This document shows, piece by piece, positions 15,815-23,417 of a stretch of 64,000 bases of DNA (positions are counted from its first letter, which is position 1; every line of letters begins with the position of its first letter). The position numbers and the translations under genes are program-made. The notes below the pieces were generated by a model. The model saw only the letters and a list, made by a program, of their open reading frames with translations. It was not told the origin of the DNA and ran no database searches. Source of the DNA: Haladaptatus paucihalophilus DX253 (lineage in GTDB: Archaea > Halobacteriota > Halobacteria > Halobacteriales > Haladaptataceae); assembly GCF_000376445.1 (NCBI RefSeq), contig NZ_AQXI01000001.1, positions 1,954,962 through 2,018,961 of the forward strand, given 5' to 3'.

Positions 15815-16771
15815 CTAGACGAATGGAACGTCTACGATGTACTTATCGATACACTGTACAACTGTTCCACAATCCATGAAGTACTTGAATGCTTCTCCAC
15901 CACAGATATGTGAGATACAGATGAAACAGGCTGCATAACCTGCCCACCCGGTGAGTTTACTTGATTTACAAACCAGACCGCAGTAACTACATGCGCTGGG
16001 GAACGCAAGATCTGCTGCACACGAGCCGAAGCTGATGAGACATTCTGCTTTACTGAGCTGTGTCGAAACATCTCCAGACTCACCGGTCGTCCGCTCTCCG
16101 ATGATTTTCTCTTCAGAAAGATCGACCCAGAATTGGCTTGCATCTTCGGATGCAGCACTAACCTGTCCACGTGCACCGTTCGTTTTCCCTTGTTCCGTTA
16201 CGAGAAACGCGTCATACTCGGAGTTTCGAAGTGCAATAATGTCTTTGGGGGACTGATCAAGGATGCGAGCGAGACGCTGTTGTTCTCCTTTATTTGCTTC
16301 ACGGACGAAAGAAACCCCATCACCGGTATTAGTAGCAAGAGCTTCCGCATTCCCATTCCATCCGAACGAAACTCCATTACCGGCCTTCGAATTTGGATTG
16401 TTAAATGCCCGATGAGCACGGTTGTTAAGTAAAATTGTTGCTTCAGTGTAAGAACTCCCTTGCGACCCGATGAAGAGAGTCCCAAAGTCAGTGGGGATTT
16501 CAACCATCTTAAACGACTCCCCCGAGTCAAAGGTAATTGCTGATGCATTCGCCTTCTCAAGTTGCATAGACGGATTACCAAGCGTAGCGAGAACAGACTG
16601 AACCTCATCAGTCTGTAGTAATTCGTACTGATCTACTGTAATCGAAGTTGTTTCTGAGCTACTACTGGAGCCGCTAACAGTACCTGTCCCAATGGTAGTA
16701 CCGATGGCACCAACACCAACTGATTGCAAAAATATTCTTCTGTTCGGTTTATTTTTGTCTTTCTCAGACAT
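15815..16771 (-). CDS. Halocin C8-like microhalocin precursor (copy 1)
   Basis: A 318-residue precursor from ATG 16771; a TTG six codons upstream is less likely because a TATA box lies 28 bp before the ATG. The Tat signal is RRIFLQS (11-17) plus a Gly/Ala/Thr stretch. A long soluble middle part follows. The C-terminal 75 residues (244-318) hold ten cysteines (244, 251, 261, 264, 268, 282, 285, 290, 301, 307), Gly/Ala-rich, in a hydrophobic background. Halocin C8 is a 76-residue, ten-cysteine peptide cut from the C-terminus of a Tat-exported precursor whose N-terminal part gives immunity. Architecture matches; close sequence identity is not claimed. Confidence 0.8.
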   Translation of the reverse strand: MSEKDKNKPNRRIFLQSVGVGAIGTTIGTGTVSGSSSSSETTSITVDQYELLQTDEVQSVLATLGNPSMQLEKANASAITFDSGESFKMVEIPTDFGTLFIGSQGSSYTEATILLNNRAHRAFNNPNSKAGNGVSFGWNGNAEALATNTGDGVSFVREANKGEQQRLARILDQSPKDIIALRNSEYDAFLVTEQGKTNGARGQVSAASEDASQFWVDLSEEKIIGERTTGESGDVSTQLSKAECLISFGSCAADLAFPSACSYCGLVCKSSKLTGWAGYAACFICISHICGGEAFKYFMDCGTVVQCIDKYIVDVPFV

Positions 16772-16795
16772 ATCTATGATGTCGAACAACCATCA

Positions 16796-16803
16796 TTTAT
16801 AAA
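16796..16803 (-). promoter_or_regulatory. TATA box of the halocin-like gene
   Basis: The palindromic tttataaa is centred 28 bp before ATG 16771, the classical spacing for a leaderless haloarchaeal transcript. It supports ATG 16771 as the start. In copy 2 it lies at 44564-44571. Confidence 0.6.
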
Positions 16804-16882
16804 TTATGGAATAGTAACAACATTAAATGTAGGAAAATATTAATTGCATGGATATGATTTATTATTTGGATACTCTGTCGTG

Positions 16883-18670
16883 TTAACTGTTTTCTCCGAT
16901 AGAGGGATCATATACATCTCCAAGCAAACTGAGAGGCGACTCTACTGTCGATGAGATACGTCCTTTCATCACTGCCTCTTCGATGGTTTCCTCACCGTCT
17001 GGGCCGGGGAATGTCTCGGTCGGATCGTCGGGGAGCGGATCACCACCGGCCCAGCCGTCCAGTCGCTCAAACGACAGCGGGTCTTGGCCGTTCACGGCGC
17101 GGATGCCATTGATTATCTCGGCGTAGTGTTCGGCCTTCTCGACGGCGTTCCGTTCGTTCGCGCGCGCTGCCCGATAGCCACCCCACGCTTTCCGCAGCGC
17201 CCGCAGCGCCGGGCCGGGTAACTGCTCGTGCATCGCTGCGGGGTCATCGGTCGGAGTTGGTGCGAGTTGGGCCAACTCCTCGTCACTGGGTCGCTCCGCA
17301 TCGGGTTCGTGGGCGGTCGCCCACTCATCAAACGGCTGACTCGGGACGTCGGCTTCGACGTGTTCGACCATCTCACCATTCATCGGGTCGTACACACCCG
17401 GGTCGAGGACGAAATCGTGCGGTTCATCGACCCGGTTGAACGCCTCCCTCACGTCGTCGATATCCTCGTCGGAATAGTCGCATTCCTTCTGAAGATGGTG
17501 GCAGGCGTCCGTATCGCCCTCCTCGCAGTAGTCACGGGCCTGCTGACACGCTTCGCCGAGTCCCTTGTCGTGCTGGCGAGCGAGGTCGTTCAAATCGACG
17601 TCCGAATCATCGATTTCGCCCGTCTCACCGGGACCGGCGAGGCCGAGTCGGGCGGCGTCGTCCTTGCCGCTCTCGATGACGCTGGCGTGTTCGATAGATT
17701 CGAGGTCGGGATGGTAGTGGTCCAACCAATTGTCCGCGCCTTCCTCGACGAGGACGGCCTTCGACGCCATCGCGTGGAACCCCTTCGTTCCCCACGTCCA
17801 ATCGGACCTGTCGTCGAGGCGGTCGCGCTCGGCATCCGTGAGCGTCATCTGGCCGTAGGATTTCCCGGTGTTTTGCGAGACGAACGCGGAATCTTCGGCG
17901 GATTCGCGGGTTCGGTCGTCCACGTCGGCGCGGAGCGTCACCGTCTTCGTCCGACGGGTATCGGACGGGCCGAGGGCGTCAGGATGGTCATCACGCCAGT
18001 CGTTCGCCGCGTCGAGGCGTTCGAAGGTGATTTCGACCCTATCTTCCGTCCGGTCGACTGGTTCGTCCTCATCGTCCGAAACGTAGCCAAGATGTCCCGT
18101 CTCACCATTCGGGCCGGGTCGTTCGCCGGGATCGCGGTCGTCGTCCCCGTCGGCCGTGAACGCGTCAAAACCGTCAGTATCGGTGACGTCTTCGTTCACG
18201 TCGAGAACGATCTGCCGAACCGCCGACTGAGCAGAGTCGTCGTAGATCGTCGGGAAATCGGTCGGTGACAGCTCCGTTTCGATTCGCTCAAGCACGGCCT
18301 CACCTGCCTGTTCGGTGAGCGCTTCCCCGACCGGGTGTTTCTCGTCCGAGTCCTTGTCTTCGAAGACAAGTCGGTACGGACGTTGTGAGTCGGCGTCAGT
18401 CTTGGTGAGACGGAGATAGATACCATCGCCGGACGAGTCGGTCGTCGAGAGCCACCGCTTCGCGTGCGACGGCCACTGGACCGTCCCGGTCATATCGGCT
18501 TGTGCAGAGACGCTCGGGTCGTCATCGGTACGCGTATCGACGAACTCGGAACCGGTATCGATGCGACTCTCGCGGTGTTTGGTTTGATTCGCATCGGCAC
18601 CGACGTCGAGTGTCGACTGCCGTCGTCGACCGTCGGTAAAATCAGATGGATTGTAGCCAGAGTTAGACAT
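16883..18670 (-). CDS. Large acidic viral protein of unknown function (copy 1)
   Basis: A 595-residue protein from ATG 18670; the longer frame needs a TTG and reads through the upstream spacer. It is very acidic and without membrane segments. There are two soluble regions: about 50-160 (YLRLTKTDADSQRPYRLVFEDK) and about 240-420, which includes KGFHAMASKAVLVEEGADNWLDHYH and a Cys/His group (CQQARDYCEEGDTDACHHLQKEC, quoted in part). The C-terminal part is helical. It may be a minor virion or replication protein. SH1 VP1 has no obvious counterpart elsewhere in the unit, so this is a candidate by elimination only. Confidence 0.75.
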   Translation of the reverse strand: MSNSGYNPSDFTDGRRRQSTLDVGADANQTKHRESRIDTGSEFVDTRTDDDPSVSAQADMTGTVQWPSHAKRWLSTTDSSGDGIYLRLTKTDADSQRPYRLVFEDKDSDEKHPVGEALTEQAGEAVLERIETELSPTDFPTIYDDSAQSAVRQIVLDVNEDVTDTDGFDAFTADGDDDRDPGERPGPNGETGHLGYVSDDEDEPVDRTEDRVEITFERLDAANDWRDDHPDALGPSDTRRTKTVTLRADVDDRTRESAEDSAFVSQNTGKSYGQMTLTDAERDRLDDRSDWTWGTKGFHAMASKAVLVEEGADNWLDHYHPDLESIEHASVIESGKDDAARLGLAGPGETGEIDDSDVDLNDLARQHDKGLGEACQQARDYCEEGDTDACHHLQKECDYSDEDIDDVREAFNRVDEPHDFVLDPGVYDPMNGEMVEHVEADVPSQPFDEWATAHEPDAERPSDEELAQLAPTPTDDPAAMHEQLPGPALRALRKAWGGYRAARANERNAVEKAEHYAEIINGIRAVNGQDPLSFERLDGWAGGDPLPDDPTETFPGPDGEETIEEAVMKGRISSTVESPLSLLGDVYDPSIGENS

Positions 18671-18706
18671 ACATGAAAACGATACAACGGCCAGTACGAA
18701 GGGAAT

Positions 18707-18726
18707 TAGTGAAAGTGAGAAATCGA
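18707..18726 (-). repeat. 20-bp element shared with 10434-10453
   Basis: The exact 20 bases of the element before the VP13-like gene recur here, 37 bp upstream of the 595-residue gene. The spacer 18671-18755 also carries three ttagt motifs. It may be a shared control element or a module-boundary repeat. In copy 2 it lies at 46475-46494. Confidence 0.5.
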
Positions 18727-18755
18727 CAGACGAGAGCCGATAGTTAGTCAGAGAA

Positions 18756-19289
18756 TTAGTCAAGAAGACGGGGCTGTCGAGCCTTCAGCAGGTCCGTCTC
18801 GACGAAGGTCCTGAGCCGGTCGTTCTTCGTCTCTCGGTCGTGCCCGTCCCACGGCCGGACGTCCGGCGTGAGACTGGATTCCGACGCGAGTGTTCGCGGG
18901 ACGTGCCAACTGGCTTGCCCCGACGGGAGTTGGAGATAGACGACCGCCCAGTCGTCACCTGCCGGATCGTCGTCGTCGGTCGGCGACCACCACCCGGCGT
19001 ATGGCGCGACGTGTCCACGTCGACGAACCACCTCCGCGAGTCTCGCACTCGTCAGTGCCAGTAGATTCCGGTCCCGATAGACCTGCTCCAACTGGCACGA
19101 TTGCGCAGTTCGACCGACCAGTTCGACGTTCTGGGTCGGTTTCCCGAGGTGCCAGCGTCGACGAACACGCGCCGGGGTTTCCGTCTCGGTCGAGGCGGTG
19201 AATGAGACGCCCGCCGTTCGCAGGACGTCTTCAGCACGGGCGAGATCGCGAAGGTTGCCGCTCGGAACCGTGAGTTCGAGGTCGGTCAC
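18756..19289 (-). CDS. Haloviral conserved-type protein with WDGHD motif (copy 1)
   Basis: A 177-residue protein. The C-terminal half (VVYLQLPSGQASWHVP ... PWDGHDRETKNDRLRTFV) resembles a motif set I recall from many haloviral and plasmid hypothetical proteins; its function is not known. The stretch VYRDRNLLALTSARLAEVVRRRG is helical and basic. Copy 1 reads APYAGWWSP and copy 2 reads APHAGWRSP. The start overlaps the stop of the small membrane protein upstream (ATGA). Confidence 0.7.
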   Translation of the reverse strand: MTDLELTVPSGNLRDLARAEDVLRTAGVSFTASTETETPARVRRRWHLGKPTQNVELVGRTAQSCQLEQVYRDRNLLALTSARLAEVVRRRGHVAPYAGWWSPTDDDDPAGDDWAVVYLQLPSGQASWHVPRTLASESSLTPDVRPWDGHDRETKNDRLRTFVETDLLKARQPRLLD

Positions 19290-19423
19290 GGTTCCGTCAC
19301 CTCGATGTCAACGTACTCCTCCTGATCGTCACGACGGTTGCGACGGCCGAGGGCAACTGCGCCTACGCTCGCAAGCAGCAGTCCGCTGGTAGCGGCGATG
19401 ACGGGCATGCTGTGGTTAGGCAT
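19286..19423 (-). CDS. Small single-pass membrane protein, 45 residues (copy 1)
   Basis: This gene is easily missed because a longer shadow frame covers it. ATG 19423 overlaps the stop of the 101-residue gene (ATGA) and its stop overlaps the next start. It has a membrane helix (VIAATSGLLLASVGAVALG, about 8-26), a positive RRNRR stop-transfer and an acidic tail. It could be a holin-like or virion membrane peptide. Confidence 0.6.
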   Translation of the reverse strand: MPNHSMPVIAATSGLLLASVGAVALGRRNRRDDQEEYVDIEVTEP

Positions 19424-19728
19424 CAGGCGACCCCTAGAGTTGGTGGCGCGTCCACGTCCACACCCAGTGCGGCGGCGTACCGTTCCGGGTCGGTGATGGC
19501 GACCGAGAAGCGCGACACGGCCTCGACGCCCGCGACTTGCGCCAAATAATTGACGCAGACACCGCACAAGCGGTGGTTCTCGTGATTGGTCGGTCCGAGA
19601 AGTTCCCAGTCGGTTTCGTCGAACGCGTGGTGGTTGCACGCGACGTCCCGAATCTCGCCGTTTTCGGCGGCGGCGACGTGCGTTTTCCGCCCGAACGGCG
19701 ACCGGGCGAGGGCGTTCCACTTCGTCAT
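19423..19728 (-). CDS. Putative zinc-binding protein (copy 1)
   Basis: A 101-residue protein with a His/Cys set that could bind zinc: CNHHAFDE (about 31-38) and NHENHRLCGVCVNY (about 48-61), like a small HNH-fold-like or ribbon domain. No complete nuclease motif is evident. It sits inside an operon of short overlapping genes. Unknown function. Confidence 0.65.
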   Translation of the reverse strand: MTKWNALARSPFGRKTHVAAAENGEIRDVACNHHAFDETDWELLGPTNHENHRLCGVCVNYLAQVAGVEAVSRFSVAITDPERYAAALGVDVDAPPTLGVA

Positions 19729-19961
19729 GCTACCACGCCATCGTAGTCGATGACGAGCGCCTGTGCGGCCGGGTCATCTGCGGACACTCGTTCCCACAGT
19801 TCGTCGTCGAGGCCGGGATACTCGGGACAATCGTACGTCCAGAACACGAGCGCGTCCACGTCAGCGTCCTCCACCACCTTGCCAGCGAAGACGAGAAACC
19901 GTTTTTCGTCCTCGTTTGTCGGCTGCACCGCGAGCCGGTCGTTTTCGAGATCGTGGTTCAC
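19725..19961 (-). CDS. Small acidic protein, GTG start (copy 1)
   Basis: A 78-residue protein. No ATG exists in frame; GTG 19961 overlaps the upstream stop as GTGA, and the stop overlaps the next ATG. It is acidic, with an alpha/beta pattern (KRFLVFAGKVVEDADVDALVFWTYD). The frame continues further upstream only as a GC-rich shadow. No family recognised. Confidence 0.6.
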   Translation of the reverse strand: MNHDLENDRLAVQPTNEDEKRFLVFAGKVVEDADVDALVFWTYDCPEYPGLDDELWERVSADDPAAQALVIDYDGVVA

Positions 19962-20206
19962 ACGACCACCTCGAAGTTCAACCCCGCGAACTCGGCTTCG
20001 AGGTCGTCGGTCTTCTTCGGAGTCAGGTCGGTCCAGAAGCCGTCTTCGTCCGTTTTCTCGCGTTTCGTGACACGCAGCCGACCGTCCGTGTCGTCCGTCG
20101 GGTGCCGTTCGATATCGAGATAGTACCGATACCGGTCGTCTCCGGGTGGGTTCGAAGTGGCGAGAAAGCCGCTCCCGTCCGGACCAGATGTCCGTTTTAG
20201 TTCCAT
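19958..20206 (-). CDS. Small beta-rich protein (copy 1)
   Basis: An 82-residue protein from ATG 20206, which lies inside the last codons of the upstream gene (10-bp overlap). Alternating charged beta strands (YYLDIERHPTDDTDGRLRVTKRE) suggest a single small beta domain. Unknown function; part of the overlapping operon 20673 to 18756. Confidence 0.6.
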   Translation of the reverse strand: MELKRTSGPDGSGFLATSNPPGDDRYRYYLDIERHPTDDTDGRLRVTKREKTDEDGFWTDLTPKKTDDLEAEFAGLNFEVVV

Positions 20207-20673
20207 CGGGCGCCCTCCTCGTCGGTGTCGGTGGACTCCCATCCGGGATTGGACGTCGAGTTGCGGGAATCGTCGAGCATCCCGGTGATGGCGACCCGAA
20301 TGGCGGTCCGCTTGTCTGGCGTGATGTGTTCGATGGTGTTCTCCGACCAGCCGCCGACGTCAGTGTCGGCGTAGCCGAGCGGAGCGACGTCGTAGTCCAT
20401 GTTCTTCCTGTGGACGATCCACCGGTCGTCATCGCGGCGAACGTGCCACAACAGGGTATCCTCGTCAGTCCATCCGAGGTGGTAGAAATCACCGCGGAAT
20501 AGGGAGAAGTCACCAACCTGTTGGGGGTAGACGGTGGACTTGGAGGGCGTCGAAGGGTCGAGAAGTCGCGTGGTGAATATGACCCCGGCGCCGAGGAGTG
20601 CGCCGGTCAGTAGCCTGTCGGCGACTTCGAGCAACGAATTGGTGTCGTTCCGGTTCTCGTGTTGGTTTGGCAT
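20197..20673 (-). CDS. Membrane-anchored small protein, first gene of operon (copy 1)
   Basis: A 158-residue protein from ATG 20673. A TATA-like TTTAATAA at 20696-20703 lies about 27 bp before this ATG, which supports it over the ATG six codons upstream. A hydrophobic segment (LLTGALLGAGVIFTTRLL) near residues 20-38 is followed by a soluble domain (FYHLGWTDEDTLLWHVRRDDDRWIVHRK). Unknown function; leads the 20673-18756 operon. Confidence 0.65.
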   Translation of the reverse strand: MPNQHENRNDTNSLLEVADRLLTGALLGAGVIFTTRLLDPSTPSKSTVYPQQVGDFSLFRGDFYHLGWTDEDTLLWHVRRDDDRWIVHRKNMDYDVAPLGYADTDVGGWSENTIEHITPDKRTAIRVAITGMLDDSRNSTSNPGWESTDTDEEGARWN

Positions 20674-20695
20674 ACGAACGGACGGAGACACGGGA

Positions 20696-20703
20696 TTATT
20701 AAA
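20696..20703 (-). promoter_or_regulatory. TATA-like box for the 20673-18756 operon
   Basis: TTTAATAA on the minus strand is centred about 27 bp before ATG 20673, suiting a leaderless transcript. The region also serves the divergent AbrB-like gene. In copy 2 it lies at 48464-48471. Confidence 0.5.
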
Positions 20704-20794
20704 TTGATCTGTAAAATTGGAATCAGACTATAGTCATGTGGTATTGAAGGGAATATTTAATTGGTATGTCAGTCTAGTAGATGAACAGAACACC

Positions 20795-20989
20795 ATGCCC
20801 TTTCGAAAACTGACCGATATCGGCGGCACCAGCGTCGGAGTGACCATCGACAAGAGCGAGCTCCGAGCTGATGGGTTGATCGACGAGGACGGCAAGGCGG
20901 TCGAGCAGCAAATGTTGGTAAAGCGAACCGGGCCGGGGACGTGGGAAGTGAAAAAGCCGAATCCAGAGGAGTTTCCGGCGTTGGACTAA
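20795..20989 (+). CDS. AbrB/MazE-like small DNA-binding protein (copy 1)
   Basis: A 64-residue protein from ATG 20795. It has the pattern of haloarchaeal SpoVT/AbrB-like proteins (I recall DUF8053): RKLTDIGGTSVGVTIDKSELRADGL, then a short strand LVKRTGPGTWEV. It likely binds DNA as a swapped dimer. It is divergent from the 20673 operon and alone on its strand, so it may regulate that operon. No toxin gene is attached. It stands at the border between GC-rich viral genes and the AT-rich cassette. Confidence 0.7.
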   Translation: MPFRKLTDIGGTSVGVTIDKSELRADGLIDEDGKAVEQQMLVKRTGPGTWEVKKPNPEEFPALD

Positions 20990-20998
20990 ACCATGTCG

Positions 20999-22051
20999 TT
21001 AGGAAAGAGAGCTTTCTTCAAGATATTTACAGTCGCCGGGGTATACCATCCTTCCCCTGTACTCGATCAGGGTTTCTTCTAGTTCCTTGCAATCCTCGGC
21101 TATACTATCCATTATCGTTGCAGCTTCCTTACCAGTAGAATATGATGGATGTTCATCCAAACTTAGAACAATATTTTCTAACGACGGTCCCACATTTGGT
21201 TTTCCAATTTTCGGGTTAGAAGGTCGATTCCATTTTACTACTAATTCTGTGCTATTGTCCCCGGAGAAATACCAGACTTCTTTGTCCTTATGGTCATTTA
21301 TATGGTATTTATTCTCTGCAACAGATTTTGCAATATCTGCATAATAGGATGCATCATTGTTAGACCGTTCAATAGCAAGTACTTTGCAAAATGCCCACTC
21401 TCCAAAGTTACGAGCTGGTTGAACACCTGATGGAAGTATTTCACATACTTTGTCATTTATAATTTCCGCCTCAAACTGTTGACGAAGTGTATCAAATTTC
21501 TCGTGTTTTTCCTCTATTTCATCTTTTAGCTCTCTCAGATCTGATGCATGATAGTCAAGCAAATCTTGGAAATAACGGTCCTCTTCAAGGAAACGAGGTG
21601 CTGCCCTGAATATGCTATCATGCCCGTATAATGACTCACCTTTCGCTGATTCAATAGACGTCGTCGTAACGCGAGGGAGAGTTCCAGAATCAGGAATACG
21701 CTCTGCTCTTGCCATTTTCTCATTTCGATCACCCAGCCAGTGTTCCACCCTCTTGCGGAGTATCTCTGTATGTTCTTGTTGCTGCTTGTGCCTATGCTGC
21801 TTATACAGTATGTCAACACTTTCTCGTGTTGATTGTGTATATTTCCAAGTTACTAGGATCAAGATTATAGAAGCCATAGTCTGTGTACTTCCGAGAAGAA
21901 TATTTGCGTATCCTTCGCCTAAATTCAAATATTTGTATCCAATCGGTGGTACAACTGTAGCAATGACTATCATTGCAAGAATGATTCTCAAGGAGCTATC
22001 ATCGAACAACCGAGTTTTCGACTCAGCAATATCTGTCTCGGTGCTATCCAT
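20999..22051 (-). CDS. Membrane protein with cytosolic helical domain (copy 1)
   Basis: A 350-residue protein. There are two membrane helices near the N-terminus (about 21-38, IILAMIVIATVVPPIG; about 57-70, TMASIILILVTW), then a long charged helix (KQHRHKQQQEHTEILRKRVEHW) and a soluble domain of about 250 residues without known motif. AT-rich codon use. A 64-residue membrane protein lies 6 bp upstream, in one transcript. The architecture (membrane anchor plus cytosolic sensor-like domain) recalls superinfection-exclusion or abortive-infection proteins; a guess. Confidence 0.72.
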   Translation of the reverse strand: MDSTETDIAESKTRLFDDSSLRIILAMIVIATVVPPIGYKYLNLGEGYANILLGSTQTMASIILILVTWKYTQSTRESVDILYKQHRHKQQQEHTEILRKRVEHWLGDRNEKMARAERIPDSGTLPRVTTTSIESAKGESLYGHDSIFRAAPRFLEEDRYFQDLLDYHASDLRELKDEIEEKHEKFDTLRQQFEAEIINDKVCEILPSGVQPARNFGEWAFCKVLAIERSNNDASYYADIAKSVAENKYHINDHKDKEVWYFSGDNSTELVVKWNRPSNPKIGKPNVGPSLENIVLSLDEHPSYSTGKEAATIMDSIAEDCKELEETLIEYRGRMVYPGDCKYLEESSLS

Positions 22052-22057
22052 AAGTGT

Positions 22058-22252
22058 CTACACTGCCTCCTTAATACGAAATACAAAATATAACCCTATT
22101 AAAACAACAACAAAAGGTATGGCGAGATCACCAACGAGCAGTGTAAAATCACCCAGACCGCCCCCATAGAAGGATTTATATAAGGAAACAAGCACGACCA
22201 AGCCGACAGCTAAGACGAAAATCGACTCTATAACTTCCTCGGGATTGCTCAT
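22058..22252 (-). CDS. Two-pass small membrane protein (copy 1)
   Basis: A 64-residue protein with two hydrophobic helices (about 9-24, SIFVLAVGLVVLVSLY; about 42-58, AIPFVVVLIGLYFVF) and a glycine-rich turn between. It is cotranscribed with the 350-residue membrane protein, six bases away. It could be its membrane partner, or a small toxin-like peptide. Unknown. Confidence 0.65.
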   Translation of the reverse strand: MSNPEEVIESIFVLAVGLVVLVSLYKSFYGGGLGDFTLLVGDLAIPFVVVLIGLYFVFRIKEAV

Positions 22253-22310
22253 CTGATTGTATATGTCAGGATAAGGACTTGAGTATTTCCCTTTAAATTA
22301 GTTATTTGAG

Positions 22311-22433
22311 ATGGACGAGGACGATTCATTTCTCGAATTCCTTCGTGAGATAGAAGAGACTTTGTGTATTCATTTATTCATTGGTAGTGAGAGCTGTTTT
22401 CCTGTGCTTGCCTTCACCCCATGTGGCCAATGA
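22311..22433 (+). CDS. Possible 40-residue protein (copy 1)
   Basis: ATG 22311 opens a 40-codon frame (MDEDDSFLEFLREIEETLC onward) with an acidic, amphipathic N-terminal helix and three Cys. An AT-rich TTTAAATTA lies about 15 bp before. It sits alone in the 270-bp gap before the 282-residue gene. It may be chance; no other support. Confidence 0.3.
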   Translation: MDEDDSFLEFLREIEETLCIHLFIGSESCFPVLAFTPCGQ

Positions 22434-22524
22434 ATCGCTAATTTCAGTCGATTTAGAGAAGACATATCTCCTACTTAGTTAGTTATATCTGTTTTGGATT
22501 ATGACTTTATAAGCAATTATAACG

Positions 22525-23373
22525 ATGTCTGAAAACGATGCTGAAGAACACGACAATCCTTTGTCTGTGAAAGATACCTATTCTGGGAAAATTTTCCAAC
22601 TCGCCAGTACTAGCGAGGAGTTAAACTTTGACCTTCTCAAAGAGCATCTTACCAACAGGACAATCCACCTCGACCCACCTGACGACTATCTGGACAAGGA
22701 GGACTTGGAAGTACCAAGAGTATTCACCGATGAGTCTGGCGATATAAAAATCGTCACGACTATAGAAGAGGTTCGCCACGTAGAGACCTCTGAATTCGAA
22801 GCACTCACTGGAAGTATTGTGTTGGACGAAACGGGTTCCGTGATATTTCGTGAACAACAAGTTCTAATTCTAGATACAGAAACGGTCAATTTTGCAATTT
22901 TCGAGGATGCAGATATCTTTTATGTGATTCTGATTGCTGGGCGAAATCTTGTTCAACATGTTATAGACGTTGTTGCCAATGAATTTGATGAAATTGAGCT
23001 CTCTATTGACCCAATTCCAGAACTAGACTCAAGAGATATCGAAGCTGTAGCGGATCACCTTGCTGATGAGTTGATGGATACGACATTCCGAGACTATCCA
23101 CAACCGTCAATCAACAAGAAGCGTATTACTGGACGTGGCTACCAGAACGAACCAGAATATGAGGAAGAAAAGCGGCGAGGAGCAGTTCATGCGCACATGA
23201 TGGCGATATCCAAAGTAGGAGATGGGAGTGAAAAAGTGGTGAGTATCTCTGATGATGGTCTTGTTAGGAGTTATTCGAATATGACGCTACGCTCATATCT
23301 AAGTATGATAAGGGACTATATTCTCCCACACATCACGTCACAGTCAACAATCTCGAATTTCGGTGGAAATTGA
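22525..23373 (+). CDS. Unknown cassette protein A, 282 residues (copy 1)
   Basis: A soluble, acidic protein without signal or membrane segment. Alpha/beta pattern: a middle beta region (SIVLDETGSVIFREQQVLILD) and a helical part (about 175-195) followed by a basic loop (INKKRITGRGYQNEP). No catalytic motif recognised. Codon use is AT-rich. A TATA-like ttatatc at about 22484-22490 could drive it together with the next gene, 44 bp downstream. Probable two-gene accessory, perhaps defence, unit; not identified. Confidence 0.7.
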   Translation: MSENDAEEHDNPLSVKDTYSGKIFQLASTSEELNFDLLKEHLTNRTIHLDPPDDYLDKEDLEVPRVFTDESGDIKIVTTIEEVRHVETSEFEALTGSIVLDETGSVIFREQQVLILDTETVNFAIFEDADIFYVILIAGRNLVQHVIDVVANEFDEIELSIDPIPELDSRDIEAVADHLADELMDTTFRDYPQPSINKKRITGRGYQNEPEYEEEKRRGAVHAHMMAISKVGDGSEKVVSISDDGLVRSYSNMTLRSYLSMIRDYILPHITSQSTISNFGGN

Positions 23374-23417
23374 GCCAAATCCAATAAGTAGACGCAAGAT
23401 ATTAAGGTAAAAATCAG

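Noticed and set aside
17228-18268. Plus-strand frame of 346 codons inside the 595-residue gene region
   Set aside because: It looks valine-rich and membrane-like only because it is the antisense of an Asp-rich gene.
19725-20516. 263-codon minus-strand frame
   Set aside because: Only its last 78 codons (from GTG 19961) fit the operon overlaps. The upstream part lies over two other well-placed genes.
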